Shown here piece after piece: positions 51,471 through 63,293 of a stretch of DNA of 64,000 bases. The position numbers were made by a program, and so were the translations under genes. Source of the stretch: Macropodus opercularis (lineage: Eukaryota > Chordata > Actinopteri > Anabantiformes > Osphronemidae). Positions within the stretch are counted from its first letter, which is position 1, and each line of letters opens with the position of its first letter. The notes below the pieces were generated by a model that was given only the letters and a program-made list of their open reading frames with translations, did no database searches and was not told where the DNA came from. The stretch is from contig CM061098.1 in NCBI GenBank assembly GCA_030770545.1, positions 5,784,001 to 5,848,000 of the forward strand, given 5' to 3'.

Positions 51471-52905
51471 ATCTCCTGCAGAAAAGACTTTTCTTCAGAA
51501 AAGAAAATCAGTTTTGGCTAAAAATAACAGCAACAAAAGAAAAAAACACTATCATTAGCAGTTACTGGGATGAAACAAATGAACAAAATCACATTTATGT
51601 TATCGTTTTAAAATATAATGTAAAAAGCAGCAAATCAAACAAAGGTGATCTAAATAATTTCCAAACGAGAGTAGAGAGAAATAATAACCTAAATAAAGTA
51701 GAGTTTTAGCATGAACAGATTGACTAAACATATGGCCATTGTATTATGAGAATTATGTACAGGTCAGCATCTTATCTGTTTTATGGATTTAATAATTTAC
51801 GCGTTTTATTGCTTAAAACACTTTGAGGGATCATACTATTGTGTTTAATGCTATTTCAATAGGCTATTTTTGAAAAGGGCTATTTTTTTGTCATTTCACA
51901 AATTGCGACCTAATCCTCTTCACTTGCAAATGATTAACAATAAAATGGATATTTAATGAGAGTTTAATTCATTTAGCTTTTGCCAGGATGGCACCAGAGT
52001 GGGGGAGGGGGAGCAGACAAATGCTTTTGGGAAGTAGATTTTAAGAAATTATTTTATTCTCCATTTCCCAGCTGATAAAACTTGAGATGATGCTCAGTCC
52101 TGCGATTTGCTCACGTCTCCAACAAGCGTGATTGATACATGAGACAAGTGCAGAGCTGAAAGTGTTTTCCTTGTGAAGTATTAGAAATCCTAATGTAGGA
52201 AATTGCTTTTGAAATCATTACCCAGTCACCCCATTTGTTTTAATTTGCTCTAAGTGGATTTCCATATTCTGTTGAACTGACCAGATGTTCAGCATTTGCT
52301 AAATCACTTTCCTGCACTGGAAATAACAGTTGAACACTTTAAAATAAACCCAAACTAATGCTTCTGTCTAAAGCAGTAGAAGAGGGTCCATCACAGCAGG
52401 GGATTTTTTTGTGGTGCAGCATATGAAACAAAGTCACCAGCAGCATGCGTGACATTGTTTCCAGAGCCAGAGTATGGCAGAGCATCTGGACTGTTTTTCT
52501 CTGAGGCATTTGTGTGGAGTAGCAGGCCCCTGTGGCCGCCTACTCGGCTGGCATCACCGGGGTCAGCGCCCCTGTCTGGGGCAAGTGTCTGCACCCACGT
52601 GTCAACTGTGTACCCCAGTCAAATCCACTAAGCTTTGAACACAGCCGGAAAGCGCACACGCCGTTTTGAGCAAAATGCAGCTTGGCATGAGCCACATAGG
52701 AATAAACAAACAAAAAGTTATTTGAACATTTTATTTAGTCCAAGCATTCCTCCCAGGTAGCACAGAGGAACTGCGTGCTACAAGTCAACTTCTCTACTTT
52801 GTACAGTGTTGCTTCCAGAGTTTGAATACTTGGAGAGGATTCCCCTCCACTTCTGAAAAACATCTTTATTGACCACCTAAAAATATTCTTTCCAGTCTAA
52901 CAGCA

Positions 52906-52950
52906 GTGTAAAACTCACAGGCAACTAATTGTAGCCTGTGAGTTTTACAC
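52906..52950. repeat. Perfect inverted repeat, 17-bp arms, 11-base loop
   Basis: GTGTAAAACTCACAGGC at 52906-52922 is exactly reverse-complementary to 52934-52950, with AACTAATTGTA between. The stem is too short and lacks the bulges of a typical animal pre-miRNA. The transcript could fold here, but function is unknown. Confidence 0.95.
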
Positions 52951-53222
52951 CTTTTTATAGGTGTTCAGTAGCAACTACCTACTGTAGCTGACCACGCACT
53001 AAATTCCCTGAACCAGTGTATGTAAAAAAGCCTTTGTTAGCTCAACATACAAATATGGAATTGGACAAATCTTTAGTTTTAGATCAATTGTTAAAACACA
53101 GCTATATGTTCACCAGATGCAGTTTTTATGATTCCTTTTTTACAGTGTAAATTAGAGCTTACTGAGCTGCTCCCATCCATTTTCCTAACAGCTTGCAGAT
53201 ACCAACAGAATGCAGACTCATA

Positions 53223-53250
53223 CAGCATCACTGGCTCTGCAGTGATGCTG
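53223..53250. repeat. Perfect inverted repeat, 11-bp arms, 6-base loop
   Basis: CAGCATCACTG at 53223-53233 pairs exactly with CAGTGATGCTG at 53240-53250 around the loop GCTCTG. On its own a stem this short is common; it matters mainly for its position between two longer perfect repeats. Confidence 0.9.
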
Positions 53251-53670
53251 CTTCCTTTTATGCGTGTTGTTTACAGTATATACTTATCAAATACGAGTTA
53301 GTGTCGTCTTAAATATGGTTAAATTTGTTTATGCAGTGGCTTGAAGTTATGTAAAACATGCACTTTATTTAATAAGCAAAGAACATAGGTCTAATTATGC
53401 TGAACGTCTACAAAGGCCACAGATAGTAAACAGAATGTCAATTATCATTTGTATTCATTTAAGAGCCTGTTTCCAGCACAAGGATTATTGTTCTGCATAT
53501 AGTGTTTTTAACACATTTTATTTTCCGTCCAAACGAATTATTTTGCTGCTAGTTTTCTAGGCATTTTTCAGCAGGGCCTGCTAGAAAGGTCTCCATGTCT
53601 CTGGATGGCTGCAGAGAGCAGTTGGCATGTTAACACCATGGGCCTGCAGTTTCTAGTTATGCATTCTCCT

Positions 53671-53712
53671 TGTAAACATACAGTGTTCACACATGAACAC
53701 TGTATGTTTACA
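53671..53712. repeat. Perfect inverted repeat, 18-bp arms, 6-base loop
   Basis: TGTAAACATACAGTGTTC at 53671-53688 is exactly reverse-complementary to 53695-53712 around ACACAT. Each arm's outer end carries TGTAAACA or its complement, a consensus forkhead (FOX) binding core, so two FOX-type sites face each other. The first nine bases also equal the 5' end of the miR-30 family, but the rest does not match and the stem is short for a pre-miRNA. Confidence 0.95.
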
Positions 53713-55421
53713 TAAATAAAAGTAGGCTCCTCTCAAAAATCACTAATAACATCCACATTAAACCACATAAGCATTAAGCTTTTTTGGCTTGTTTAGACCC
53801 CTAAATCCCTTGTTCTGATGCTGTAACACAAAGGTGTGCTAACATGATCTTTGTTTCTGGATTGTCCTAAAATTGATAATTATAAAAGCATTTGTTGTTT
53901 CCCATGTTTACCAAATCACATTGTGCACATTTAGGTGTTTATCTCAGCAGTCTGATAAGCTAAATTGACATATTTGTGTGCAGCTGCTTGTCGCTGGCAG
54001 AGCCCTGTCAGGAATGACAATGGTAGAGATGTGGATTGATGGCTTTGTGTGACACTGACAGCTGCCAGTAGGCCAGTGCATACCTGCGTAGCAGCAATGC
54101 CGGCTACGAGATCACAGACAGACACTGACAGGCGTCGGTGGGGTGGACAGGTTCGCTCTCCAAGTTTGCATAGTGTCTCCATAGCACAGCACACATGGCA
54201 AACAATATTACCAGGAGAGATAGCCTGTAGAGACGTGAAGGTCAGAAGCCCAGGTAGATAAAAGTAAGCAGATTTTTCTCTAAAAGCTTTTCTCGCTTGG
54301 TAAATTAAGCCAGTGTTAGGGAGCTAAGTCTGACCTTCATATTTGATATAGAATATAACGAAGGACAGGCCTTCCCACAATGTAATGATGATACAGTATA
54401 TGGTGCAATCCTTCTGAAACTTGCAGAACTGAGATCTAACTATTAAAAGACATTTTACCAAAGAATAGTTCATTCAGAAGAAATGTTTTGGGCTGACCAA
54501 GTCCTGCTGTGGAGCGACCTGAAGCTGGCAGTTCACAGCTGAAAATCAGAAGCCAACCAGAAACGGGGTCACACCAGATACATATTGACATTAGTATGTA
54601 TCAATAAACAGACAAATGTGCGGCTGTTGTCTCATCTGTTTAACATGGTTTAATTTATTTTATGAGAGAATGTTTCAGGTCACATTTGTGCAGAAAAAGA
54701 CAGAATTCTAAATGGTTCATAAACTTTATGCGGCTGGCTGTGAAACTCCTGCTATGCATTGGTGAATCCATCATTACCTTGAAAGTCAGGAACAAGGGCA
54801 ACAGGATTATCTGCTGTCATACACCTATTCTAATAAATAACAGCACACTAGATTGCGCTATATCGCCAGTCAAAATCAGAATCTGCCTCAAGGCGGTGAT
54901 TGCACGCAGAATAAGTCTGGCTCCATCACAGCTAAGGTCTCTAAGAGCGAGCAACACGAATAGAAATCTAGGGGGAGAAGGTCTACATAAACATAGCACA
55001 CACATATTAAATACAAAATTGCATTGTGTAAGTGTAGGCGATACAATAAAATGATCATTCAGTGTTCACCTTTTTAAGTTATAATTCAAATCCATTTCCA
55101 TAAATAAATGTCAAGATGGAGAAAATGAGCCTAGCTTCATAGGAGGCTTTTTAATATTCTATGATAAATACCACAGATCATTAGCAATTAACGGCAACAC
55201 CAGGGAATAGTCTCACACACACACCACATTCTGTCGGTCTGTGCATTAAATTGTCAACTTGAATCTGTATGCTTTTTCTGCAGCACCCTCTTTTATTTCA
55301 GGAGAAAAGAAAAACCAGTAATTAGATTGCGCCCTAAAGCTTTTAATCACGTATCTTTAACTTAATTTAGTTAAGGCCATGATCTTCCCTCTGTTCTCTG
55401 ATATTCTGTCTTTCATTGTCT

Positions 55422-55426
55422 CACAC

Positions 55427-55479
<53 letters not shown>

Positions 55480-55489
55480 CGCACGCACG

Positions 55490-55520
<31 letters not shown>
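55422..55520. repeat. Long (AC)n microsatellite with GCAC interruptions
   Basis: About 100 bases of AC/CA repeat with a block of GCAC tetramers around 55479-55496. The alternating purine-pyrimidine sequence can adopt Z-DNA and should be length-polymorphic. Threonine/histidine-rich and valine/cysteine-rich open frames across it are artefacts of the repeat. Confidence 0.95.
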
Positions 55521-57246
55521 TATGCTTCTCTCCCAGTGCTTTCGTAAATGTTCTTCTTCTCCTTGGTGAAATCAGCTCAAGCACAGTTGAGTCTCATTAA
55601 TTTGTGGGTGGTTCAAGTGTCTGATCATTTCCCCTCCCAGATCTGGACCTCACCAGTCACTTTACAGTCAATCAAACCTAATTACCCCCGCTACAAAGAC
55701 CATCAAATCTCATTGTCAAATCCATTTAGCTTCCCCAGATAGTGCCGCCTTTCACTGACGCAAACAGCCCATGTGGGGGTTTGGTTCAGATGTTATCTGA
55801 TCTGGATTCCAAAACCCTGTGCTAGATGTAGGAAACCCAAAAAGCATCTCAGTAGAAGAGCCCCAACGTTGTTATTTAAATGCTGGGAAAGGGTCAGCAT
55901 AGGAAATATATTTTGCTGGCTATGATCGCCAGACGCCTGTACTAACTGCTGCCCACCACAAACATTACACCACCTGGCTGAGGTTGGTTGGTGTGTTGAT
56001 CTGTAGGTTAAGGTGTTTAAACATATTCTACTACAACAATACTGACTACCATGCTGTACATGTGCTGGTATCTGTGGTACGACTATGGAAAAGGGGCAGT
56101 CGTGGTCTCCTTCGCTGTGGGGACAGGCTCCAGTGGCCTTGCTGGCTCCCTGACATGTTTGACCTCATGTGGCTCAGAGAAAGTGTGTCAACTTAACATC
56201 TGTCAATGCTGGGCTGGGGCTCTCCCTCATGTTGTGGTGGTGTTAGTGGGCAAACTAGCCAAAAGCCATGGATAGATGGCGATGTCAGTGTGGTAACTGG
56301 CGGGGCCCGCAGGCGGTGGGAGAAAATGATAGCAGCGGAAGCAGAGTAGGGTGAATGCTCCGTTGCAAGCATCTCTACGCTCCCTTCCCATTTCCCATCC
56401 TCCCCTCCCTACTGTTTCTCACTTGGGGCCCAGCAGCATCCATCCAGATGGAGGGTTTATTTTTGTTTTTGTTTGTTTACTTATTCATGCATCCAGCTAT
56501 TCGGGGCATCGCAGAGGCTTTCGTTCCACCACAGAATGCAAATCGCCACAGCGGCTAATCCACTTTCATCTCTCCCTTGTCGACATCCAACTTCTCTCCA
56601 CGTTTCCTCCAGTCTCTCACAGTCGGGGCATGTCTTTTTTTTTCAGGCTGTGGGATCAGGCTTGCAGTGGCCAGACTAGCCTGGCTCCAATACATGCATG
56701 TCAAACACAATATATACCTCTCACCTCCCACACACCTTTCACATCCTCAAGACATTCTGCCCTTTCTCCACGTTTCCCCTTCCCTCCCTGCACTGACCCT
56801 GGTGCCACACAGGGTCTCATAGCAAACGTGAAGAGATAGCTACAGTATCATCCCCCATGGAATGGAGGGTTGCAGGAGCATCTCTAATTGAGTTAGGGAG
56901 GATGTGAGTAGTTGTTTCAGTAAAACAATCCAGAATCTTCTGCAAGTAGGTCTGTCTTTTTTATTAGGCACTTTACCCTCCCGGTTCCCCTTTTCCTCCT
57001 CTTGTTTTTACTCTAGTAGACTAGTAAACATGCACACCTGCAAATCGAAGACTAGGAAAAGTTCCTGTGTGTCAAAGCTTTTATCAAGGTTGGATGCTTG
57101 GACTGCAGGGAGATGGAGAAAGAGGGGACAGGCAAAAACAAAGGCAAGCCATATAACAGGTGCACGACCGCTGTCCTACAGGCACTTGTGCTCCCTGTGC
57201 TCCGTGGCAGTAATGGCCTCTGTCTGCCTGGGTCTTAGGAGCTGCT

Positions 57247-57272
57247 GGGACTGTGGGGGGTGGGGGGGGGGG
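57247..57272 (+). repeat. G-quadruplex-type run (plus strand)
   Basis: A GGG, then six G, then eleven G, with spacers ACTGT and T. The long run can supply the third and fourth tracts, so the plus strand (and the pre-mRNA) meets the quadruplex pattern. Runs of this length are also prone to sequencing length errors. Confidence 0.75.
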
Positions 57273-60200
57273 TTATTTTCCTCAAAGCCAGACGGTAAGA
57301 GAGTACACAGCAAAGCAGTCTAAGGAGGAGGTGCTGAGTAATGCAGGTGGCTGTGTATGTCTGTGTGTCTGAGCCTGGATTCAGGTGTGGAACTCACACA
57401 AAACCAGGTGCGTGCAGAGGGAGAGAGATGAGATTAAATGAAAGTGTGTGTTTTTGCCTCTCCACCTGGCCATAAAGCAGCACCCCCTCCCTCCACCGAG
57501 GCCTTTGTTTCACGGCTAATGGTCCAGGTTAATTGCACAGGTGACTTTGTGTGAGGGAACAGATGGGCTCAAATGTGTTCAAAAACAATCCACAGCAAGC
57601 TAAAAAAAGTTGTTCCTCTCTTCTTTCATCCTTCTTTTTCTTTCTTATCTTCTCCACTGAGGACGGCGGGAGTGAGGTTAAACTCTCACAGTGGTTTTAA
57701 TTCATCAAGCACAGGGCCTGTAAGCGCTCATTAGATCTCATTACAGTGCAAATTAGAATCAGGGATTGGCTACTGGAAGGATTGTGGATGGTAGTAGATA
57801 ATAGACATCTCTCGCATCCCAAATGTTCCTTATGTCAGACACTTTAATTTGCTTAGAGAGGAGAACACTGTGCTTATAAAAATTCTGCATATCTGCAGCT
57901 GTGATTGATTAAAATGTGGGACTGCGATACATATGCATATACAAATACCAATACTGTGTTACCATGCTGCGGCTGCTTCGAGTCTCACTTGTGGAATATA
58001 CAGTAGGATGTCATAATTTGTCATTATATTAGAAACCTGCATGTAGCAGAGAGAAGCTTTGAAGAATTCTAATAAGGATTTGTCTCTTCCCCCATGAATC
58101 ATGTAGGCTGCATATGAGCCATCAGAATTTGAGCTCTCAATCGATCCACTGTGTTTTGGTTTTGTTTTTTTTCTTCCCTTGCACAACATACAGGAGATGA
58201 CAGATAGCAAATTGAATTTATGAACAGGCTTTGTTGACAATTCTGCATAATTATAGCAATGCCGTGCCTTTGGTGTTTAAAAAGAGAGCCCATCATTTCA
58301 GGCAAATAAACACAAGGTTTTCTGCTTGAATGATTGACTGAAAAGCGTTGTCACTGTTTTTGTAGCAACAGCTTTAACTTTCCAGTTATATACACATTTT
58401 GAATGCTGTAGATGACTAATTTAAATTGGCGGAAGTAAACAGATAAGATGTTGTGCTTTGCATAATATAAGTCAATTCATTTGATTCTTAATTGGTCCTT
58501 TACTGAGGAGGTAAAGTATTGAGGTATCCATGAAGCATTGCTTATTGTAAGGACAGATTTTCCTATCAACATAGGTCATCCTGATAGCGTTAGCTAGAAT
58601 ATGCTATGTGAAACGATGACTCATTTGTCAGCTGAGAAATGTGCACCATAAATCTCGATGAGCTAAATGAAGGCAATCAGCATGGATTTGTATCACTGGA
58701 ATGTGTAGACGAGTGCCTGTGTGCATGTGTCTGCATATTATAGTGTATGGTTTAGAAATAATTAAATGTCATGCGGTTCACAACGTCTAGTATCCAGCCA
58801 GGTGTTTTATGACCTTGCGTCTTGTCTCGCTCCTCCCCACATACTTCTGCACCCACAGAAACATGCCTCACTTTATTTCCTTGCTGCTTTCTGTGGGCTT
58901 TCTCTTTATTCTGCTGTCTTTCTTCCCCAGTAGTGACTCTTACAGTAACAGTGTTTATCCTTTTCTTTTCCTTTGCCTTTCCTCGCTTGCAACTGTTGCC
59001 ACTTGACTTTGTGCTCTGCTCCTGGGACTGGTAAATGGTACTTTTACACTTGCTTTCTTCCACTTTTTCTTGAGGTAGTTTTTTTGGAGGAAAAACTAAT
59101 CTGATGCATGACGTTTTTATGCCAATCCTGCTGAGAGCACATTGCTCTTGCTATCCCTACTAATTAAAAATGTGATACTGCTGCTTATAAATACTGTATT
59201 TTGTAGACTGAACCAATCCCCAGGGCTCCGGTGTTACATTTAGCACAGCCTCCGGGGCACGGTGTCACCTGAAATTCAGGCGGGGGAGAATGGAGATAGG
59301 CATGGATCAAATACAGAGATATAGAACAGGTACAGCAGTTCTCACTGGGAGGTAGAGATTCACAATGCTTTATTTCTCTTAAAGCTTTAACTGTTTAAGA
59401 AAGTACCCGAAAGTGCAAAAGCTGTGTTCCACACTTCCACAAGCTTTAATAAGATCATTAACAGACCCCAAGGCTGTCGGTTGAGGTGCCCACCAAGGTG
59501 TTTCATCACTGGAAGGGTTTGTCAATGTCTTGGGTCTTAGCCCATCTTAACCCATTTAGAAAGCAATTTCCTGTGAGCAGAGGGGATCTTTCCTCTTGAG
59601 AAAGATCTTTGAGCATAAAAGGTTAGCTTTTCTGTAATTCCCCTGCATGCAGTCTACTACTGCTGCTAATGAGAAGCGGATGAATATTTGCCCTAGGTTT
59701 AACAGCTCAAAATTAGACAAGACTGAATGACAGGAATGAGGCAGAAATATGTACTGAAGTGGGTAATGTTTCAGCAAGCGATGACAAAGGTTTGCTCTGA
59801 GGATTACTGCAATATGCTCAGGCAAAGAACGTTTTGCTTTTTCTGCTAAACACATAGTTTTATGAAATACATAAATATATTTACTTGTAAATAGGTTCAT
59901 AGTTTGAATTCCGTACTTTTCTTAAGGTCTGTCTGACTCTAAGCTGTGGCCCAATAGGATAAAGGTAATTGAGCGCTGTGGGGCGATGGGGAGCATGTTT
60001 CCCATTTTAGTCATTTTGGTTCTTTGTGTCTGCAGTCCTCCCCCTGAACCCCACTATACCAGAGCTCCCAAGTCCTGGCCATTACAAATGATGAATTGTG
60101 CTACAGTTAAGCTAGAAGTAGGACAAATTGATCAAAGTGTCAGGTGCCCCCTGTGATGTCTAGGTCTCCATGAAGAAGGCAGTGAAGAAGGAGCTGTCAA

Positions 60201-61859
60201 AAAGTTTCTTGTGCCAAGGTGGTTGTGGATAAATGTTTACCTGCCACTTAACACTTTCTGCCTTCTGTCAGACTCACACTGTGTCCTTCCTAGCCCTACT
60301 TAACAAGGAGTAGCTAAAAATCCTGGGAGTTGGTACAGTTGTAGTTGCTGCAAGTTGTTCACCATATTGTTCTTCGGGTCCACAATAATAGACAAAACCT
60401 GTGCTCCCTCTTTCAAACCAATGAGCTTACTATCTAAGGTGTAGTGCTGCAATTTGAGATAAGCACTGCTTGGCTTTGGTTTTGTTCTGATAAAGCTGGT
60501 CTAATTAAGCTTGATTTAATCGGGATTGCTTTTAAGCACAGCACACAGCCGGAACAGATATTTTGATTTCAAAGCAGCCCTTGGGAAGGACTTCAGGAAG
60601 AAAGAGAAAGAAATTAGATAGAGCAAAATTAGTGCAAGTAGTTTTTTTTTTTGTTTTTTTTGCACTATTTTTAGTTACAGTATAGTGTTTTCTTTTACTT
60701 GCATGAATTATTGTAGGTTAGGTGATCTGTTGCTGTAAAATGGAACAACATGCCACCCAGAATTATTCTCTAATATGTGCCATTCTTTTAAACTAATTGT
60801 GTAGCATTCAGTGCCAGCCTGAATTCGATTTGTCAAACTGTCATGTCTCCTTGAGCACATGTAAGTTGCAAAACACTGGGAACACTGTGCTGGGAAAGTG
60901 CTGTGTGCTGAAAGAGGCAGTTGTCTCCACTAATTTCCAAATGTTTCAGCCTTCAGCTAAAACTGTAAGCACAGTCAAGAAACAAGACGCCTAAATCCTG
61001 ACGGTAAACATAGGCTCGAGTTACAGTAGTTCGTTCATGTATTCCACAGAATTGATGGCCAAGTCTGCAGCTCCACAATAAGTCACCCTAATGATCCGAG
61101 TTTAAAATAATGGACCAGAATGATAAAAAGGGTGCCCCTCTGACTCATTAGTAGGGGCATAAAGATGGATGACCCAGATATAGCAACCAAGCTTATTTTT
61201 GTGCCCCCTTTCTATACAGCAGTACACTGTATGCACAGTGTGGGCACAACTTGTCATCATGTTGGCCTCACAGCACTTTAAGGGTCTTCTACCTGACTCT
61301 TTGTCATGCTTCCATTCTATACTTTCACAGATCCGCACGACAGCTGGAACAGTGGGCAGGGGGAATGTTTTTCGAAGGCCGGTCCCAGTGTCATTGACTG
61401 AACAATGATAGAGTGCCCGGGTATTGAGCGGCTCCACACTAAATCTTTGTAAAGAGCACTTAGCTCCCCTGCGTTAGCCGCAGAAAGAATATCTGTCAAT
61501 GACCATCAGTGGATGCTTTCATCCTGAGGCTCCTCTGCCTGTATTAGTTGCTAGGCTCTAAGTGTATTTTTCCTTCTCACCAGCTGTTTGCTTAAAAAGG
61601 GACAAGACTGAGTGACAGGTCCTGCCTGAACATGCAGGCCCTCTGTAAAACAGTAGATTAGATCTCCTTCGGAATCATACCACTGTCTTCCTGAGATGCT
61701 TAGATGCGTATTCTGTGGTTTGAGATCATCCATCGCTAAAACACAAGAATGATAAGAATTAGACCTTGGCATCCCGCTTGTGTTTGTGCTATTATAATGT
61801 TATGTTAATGTGCGTATTGTTCTGTTTACACCTTGCCTCTATTATCTGTTCTTTTATAG

Positions 61860-61952
61860 AGGGAGATGAAACTGGTGTGATGGATAGCCTAATGGAGGCT
61901 CTACAGTCTGGAGCAGCCTTCCGTGACCGGCGAAAACGGACGCCCCGCAACG
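61860..61952 (+). CDS. diaph2: diaph2 exon D: Diaphanous autoregulatory domain (DAD)
   Basis: This 93-bp exon, phase 1 at both ends, encodes the DAD that locks the formin closed by binding the N-terminal DID until Rho-family GTPase binding releases it. With the split glutamate codon it reads EGDETGVMDSLMEALQSG, then AAFRDRRKRTPRN. The MDxLLxxL core is present but with methionine at the second leucine (MDSLMEAL). The basic RDRRKR patch, needed for full DID binding in the family, is intact. RDRRKR rules against DIAPH1 (shorter RRKR form), and TPRN rather than TPMP argues against DIAPH3, leaving diaph2 as best fit. The acceptor is TTTTATAG and the donor at 61953 is GTAAAC. If the donor were not used, translation would add seven or eight residues and stop at 61976-61978, giving an alternative short tail. 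Confidence 0.95.
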
Positions 61953-62060
61953 GTAAACACCCTTCATATCTTAATTAATGTTTATTTGTTAGTGTTAGTC
62001 CTGCTGTTTTTACGGAAAATAACTGGGGTTTTTAGGTAATATATCTGGCACCTGTATGTA

Positions 62061-62312
62061 CTATATATGTAAAGTATGTGAACCCTTTGGGATCACATGG
62101 ATTTCTGCCTAAATTGGTCATAAAATGTGTTCTGATCATCATCAATTCACAACAATAGAAAACAGTCTGCTTAATCGAATACTGCACAAACTTTATATGT
62201 TTTCATGTTTTTATTGAACATAACATGTAAACATTCTCAGTTCAGGGTGAAAAACGTATGTGAACCTTTGGACTTAACTGGTTGGCCTTTGGCAGCAAAA
62301 ACCTCAACCAAA
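62061..62312 (+). repeat. Left terminal inverted repeat of Tc1-like element
   Basis: It runs from the presumed TA target through AAGTATGTGAACCC, CTAAATTGGTCATAAAATGT, CATGTTTTTATTGAACATAA and CCTTTGGACTTAACTGGTTG to CCTCAACCAAA. It aligns, with gaps and substitutions, to the reverse complement of the right repeat. The outermost bases are eroded compared with the right end. Confidence 0.85.
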
Positions 62313-62319
62313 TGTTTCC

Positions 62320-63026
62320 TGTAGTTGCAGATCAGACCTGCACAACGGTCTGGAGGAATTTGGACCATTCCTCTTTACAAAACAGTTTCAGCTTAGCAAT
62401 ATGGGATGTCTGCTGTGAATCGCTCTCTTGAGGTCATGCCTCAGCATCTCAATCGGGCTGAGGTCAGGACTCTGACTGGGCCACTCCAGAAAGCGTATTT
62501 TCTTCGTTGAAGCCATTCTGTTGTTGATTTCCTTCTATGCTTTGGGTCGTTGTCCTGTTGCATCACCCATCCTCTGTGGGGCTTCAGTTGGCCGACAGAT
62601 GGTCTTAAGTTTTCCTGCAAAATGTCTCGATAAACTTTGGAATTCATTTTTCCGTCAATGACAGCAATCTGTCCAGGCCCTGAGGCAGCAAAGCCCCAAA
62701 CCATGATGCCCCCTCCACCATGTTTTACGGTGCGGATGAGGTTTTGATGTTGGTGTGCTGTGCCTTTTCGCCACACTTAGCGTTGTGTGTTCTTTCCAGA
62801 CAAGTCAGTTTTGGTTTCATCTGGCCACAGAATATTTTGCAAGTAGTGCTGTGGAACATCCAGGTGCTCTTTTGCAAACCTCAAACGTGCTGCAATATTT
62901 TTTTGGACAGCAGTGGCTTCCTCCGTGGTGTCCTCCCATATTCTCCATTCTTGTTTAATGTTTTACTTATTGTAGATTTGTCAACAAAATTGGTAGCATG
63001 TGGCAGAGATTCCTGGTTTTGGTCTC
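62320..63026 (-). pseudogene. Tc1-type transposase pseudogene
   Basis: Read on the minus strand, the remnant starts in the middle of a Tc1-type transposase (normally about 340 residues). The roughly 110-residue N-terminal helix-turn-helix DNA-binding part is missing, and the coding remnant abuts the right terminal repeat. Visible motifs in order are RRKPLLSKK, a WPDETK block with the first catalytic aspartate, VWRKGTAH, VKHGGGGIMVWG, IDGKMNSKVYRDIL and QQDNDPKH with the second aspartate. The region of the third catalytic acid is recognisable only in another frame, so a frameshift lies near 62491-62508. An in-frame TAA lies at about 62777-62779, just before VWRKG, and further stops follow near the 3' end. 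It cannot encode an active enzyme. Confidence 0.88.
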
Positions 63027-63293
63027 GTTTGGTTGAGGTTATTGCTGCCAAAGAAGGGTCAACCAGTTATTAAGTCCAAAGGTTCATGTACTTTTTCCAC
63101 CGTGCACTGAGAACATTTACAATGTTATGTTCAATGAAAACATGAAAACATATAATGTTTGTGCAGTATTAGTTTAAGCAGACTGTGTTTTTTTATTGTT
63201 GAGACTTCCATGAAGAGCAGAGCATATTTTATGACCAATTTAGGCAGAAATCCATGTAATCCTAGAGGGTTTACATACTTTTTCTTGCTATTG
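63027..63293 (-). repeat. Right terminal inverted repeat of Tc1-like element
   Basis: Inverted copy of the left repeat, ending at 63293 before TA. Its outer end, ACATACTTTTTCTTGCTATT on the plus strand, is better preserved than the left one. Its inner end GTTTGGTTGAGGTTATTGCT directly borders the truncated transposase. Confidence 0.85.

Larger units (their letters stand above)
49087..61859 (+). other. diaph2: Intron between charged helix and DAD exon (12.8 kb)
   Basis: A major-class intron with a GTACGC donor and a TTTTATAG acceptor, phase 1 on both sides. It holds an eroded Tc1-family transposon remnant (about 50930-51310), a possible tRNA-derived SINE fragment (about 51366-51470), three perfect inverted repeats between 52906 and 53712, a long AC microsatellite (55422-55520) and a G-run cluster (57247-57272). 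The longest open frames, including 56351-56839 (+), have no family motif and lie in pyrimidine-rich DNA. Between these items I see only unremarkable AT-rich intronic sequence. Confidence 0.88.

Noticed and set aside
53671..53712. miR-30 family microRNA gene
   Set aside because: Only the first nine bases match; the mature remainder differs and an 18-bp perfect stem with a 6-base loop is not a normal pre-miRNA.
55357..55600. Valine/cysteine- and threonine/histidine-repeat proteins across the AC repeat
   Set aside because: They are direct translations of a dinucleotide microsatellite.
56351..56839. 162-codon serine/proline/histidine-rich open frame on the plus strand, with overlapping frames
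   Set aside because: Three overlapping open frames in different phases point to a stop-poor, pyrimidine-rich DNA stretch rather than a gene.
62720..63073. Plus-strand 117-codon frame inside the Tc1 element
   Set aside because: It is antisense to the transposase remnant, whose conserved motifs are all on the minus strand.
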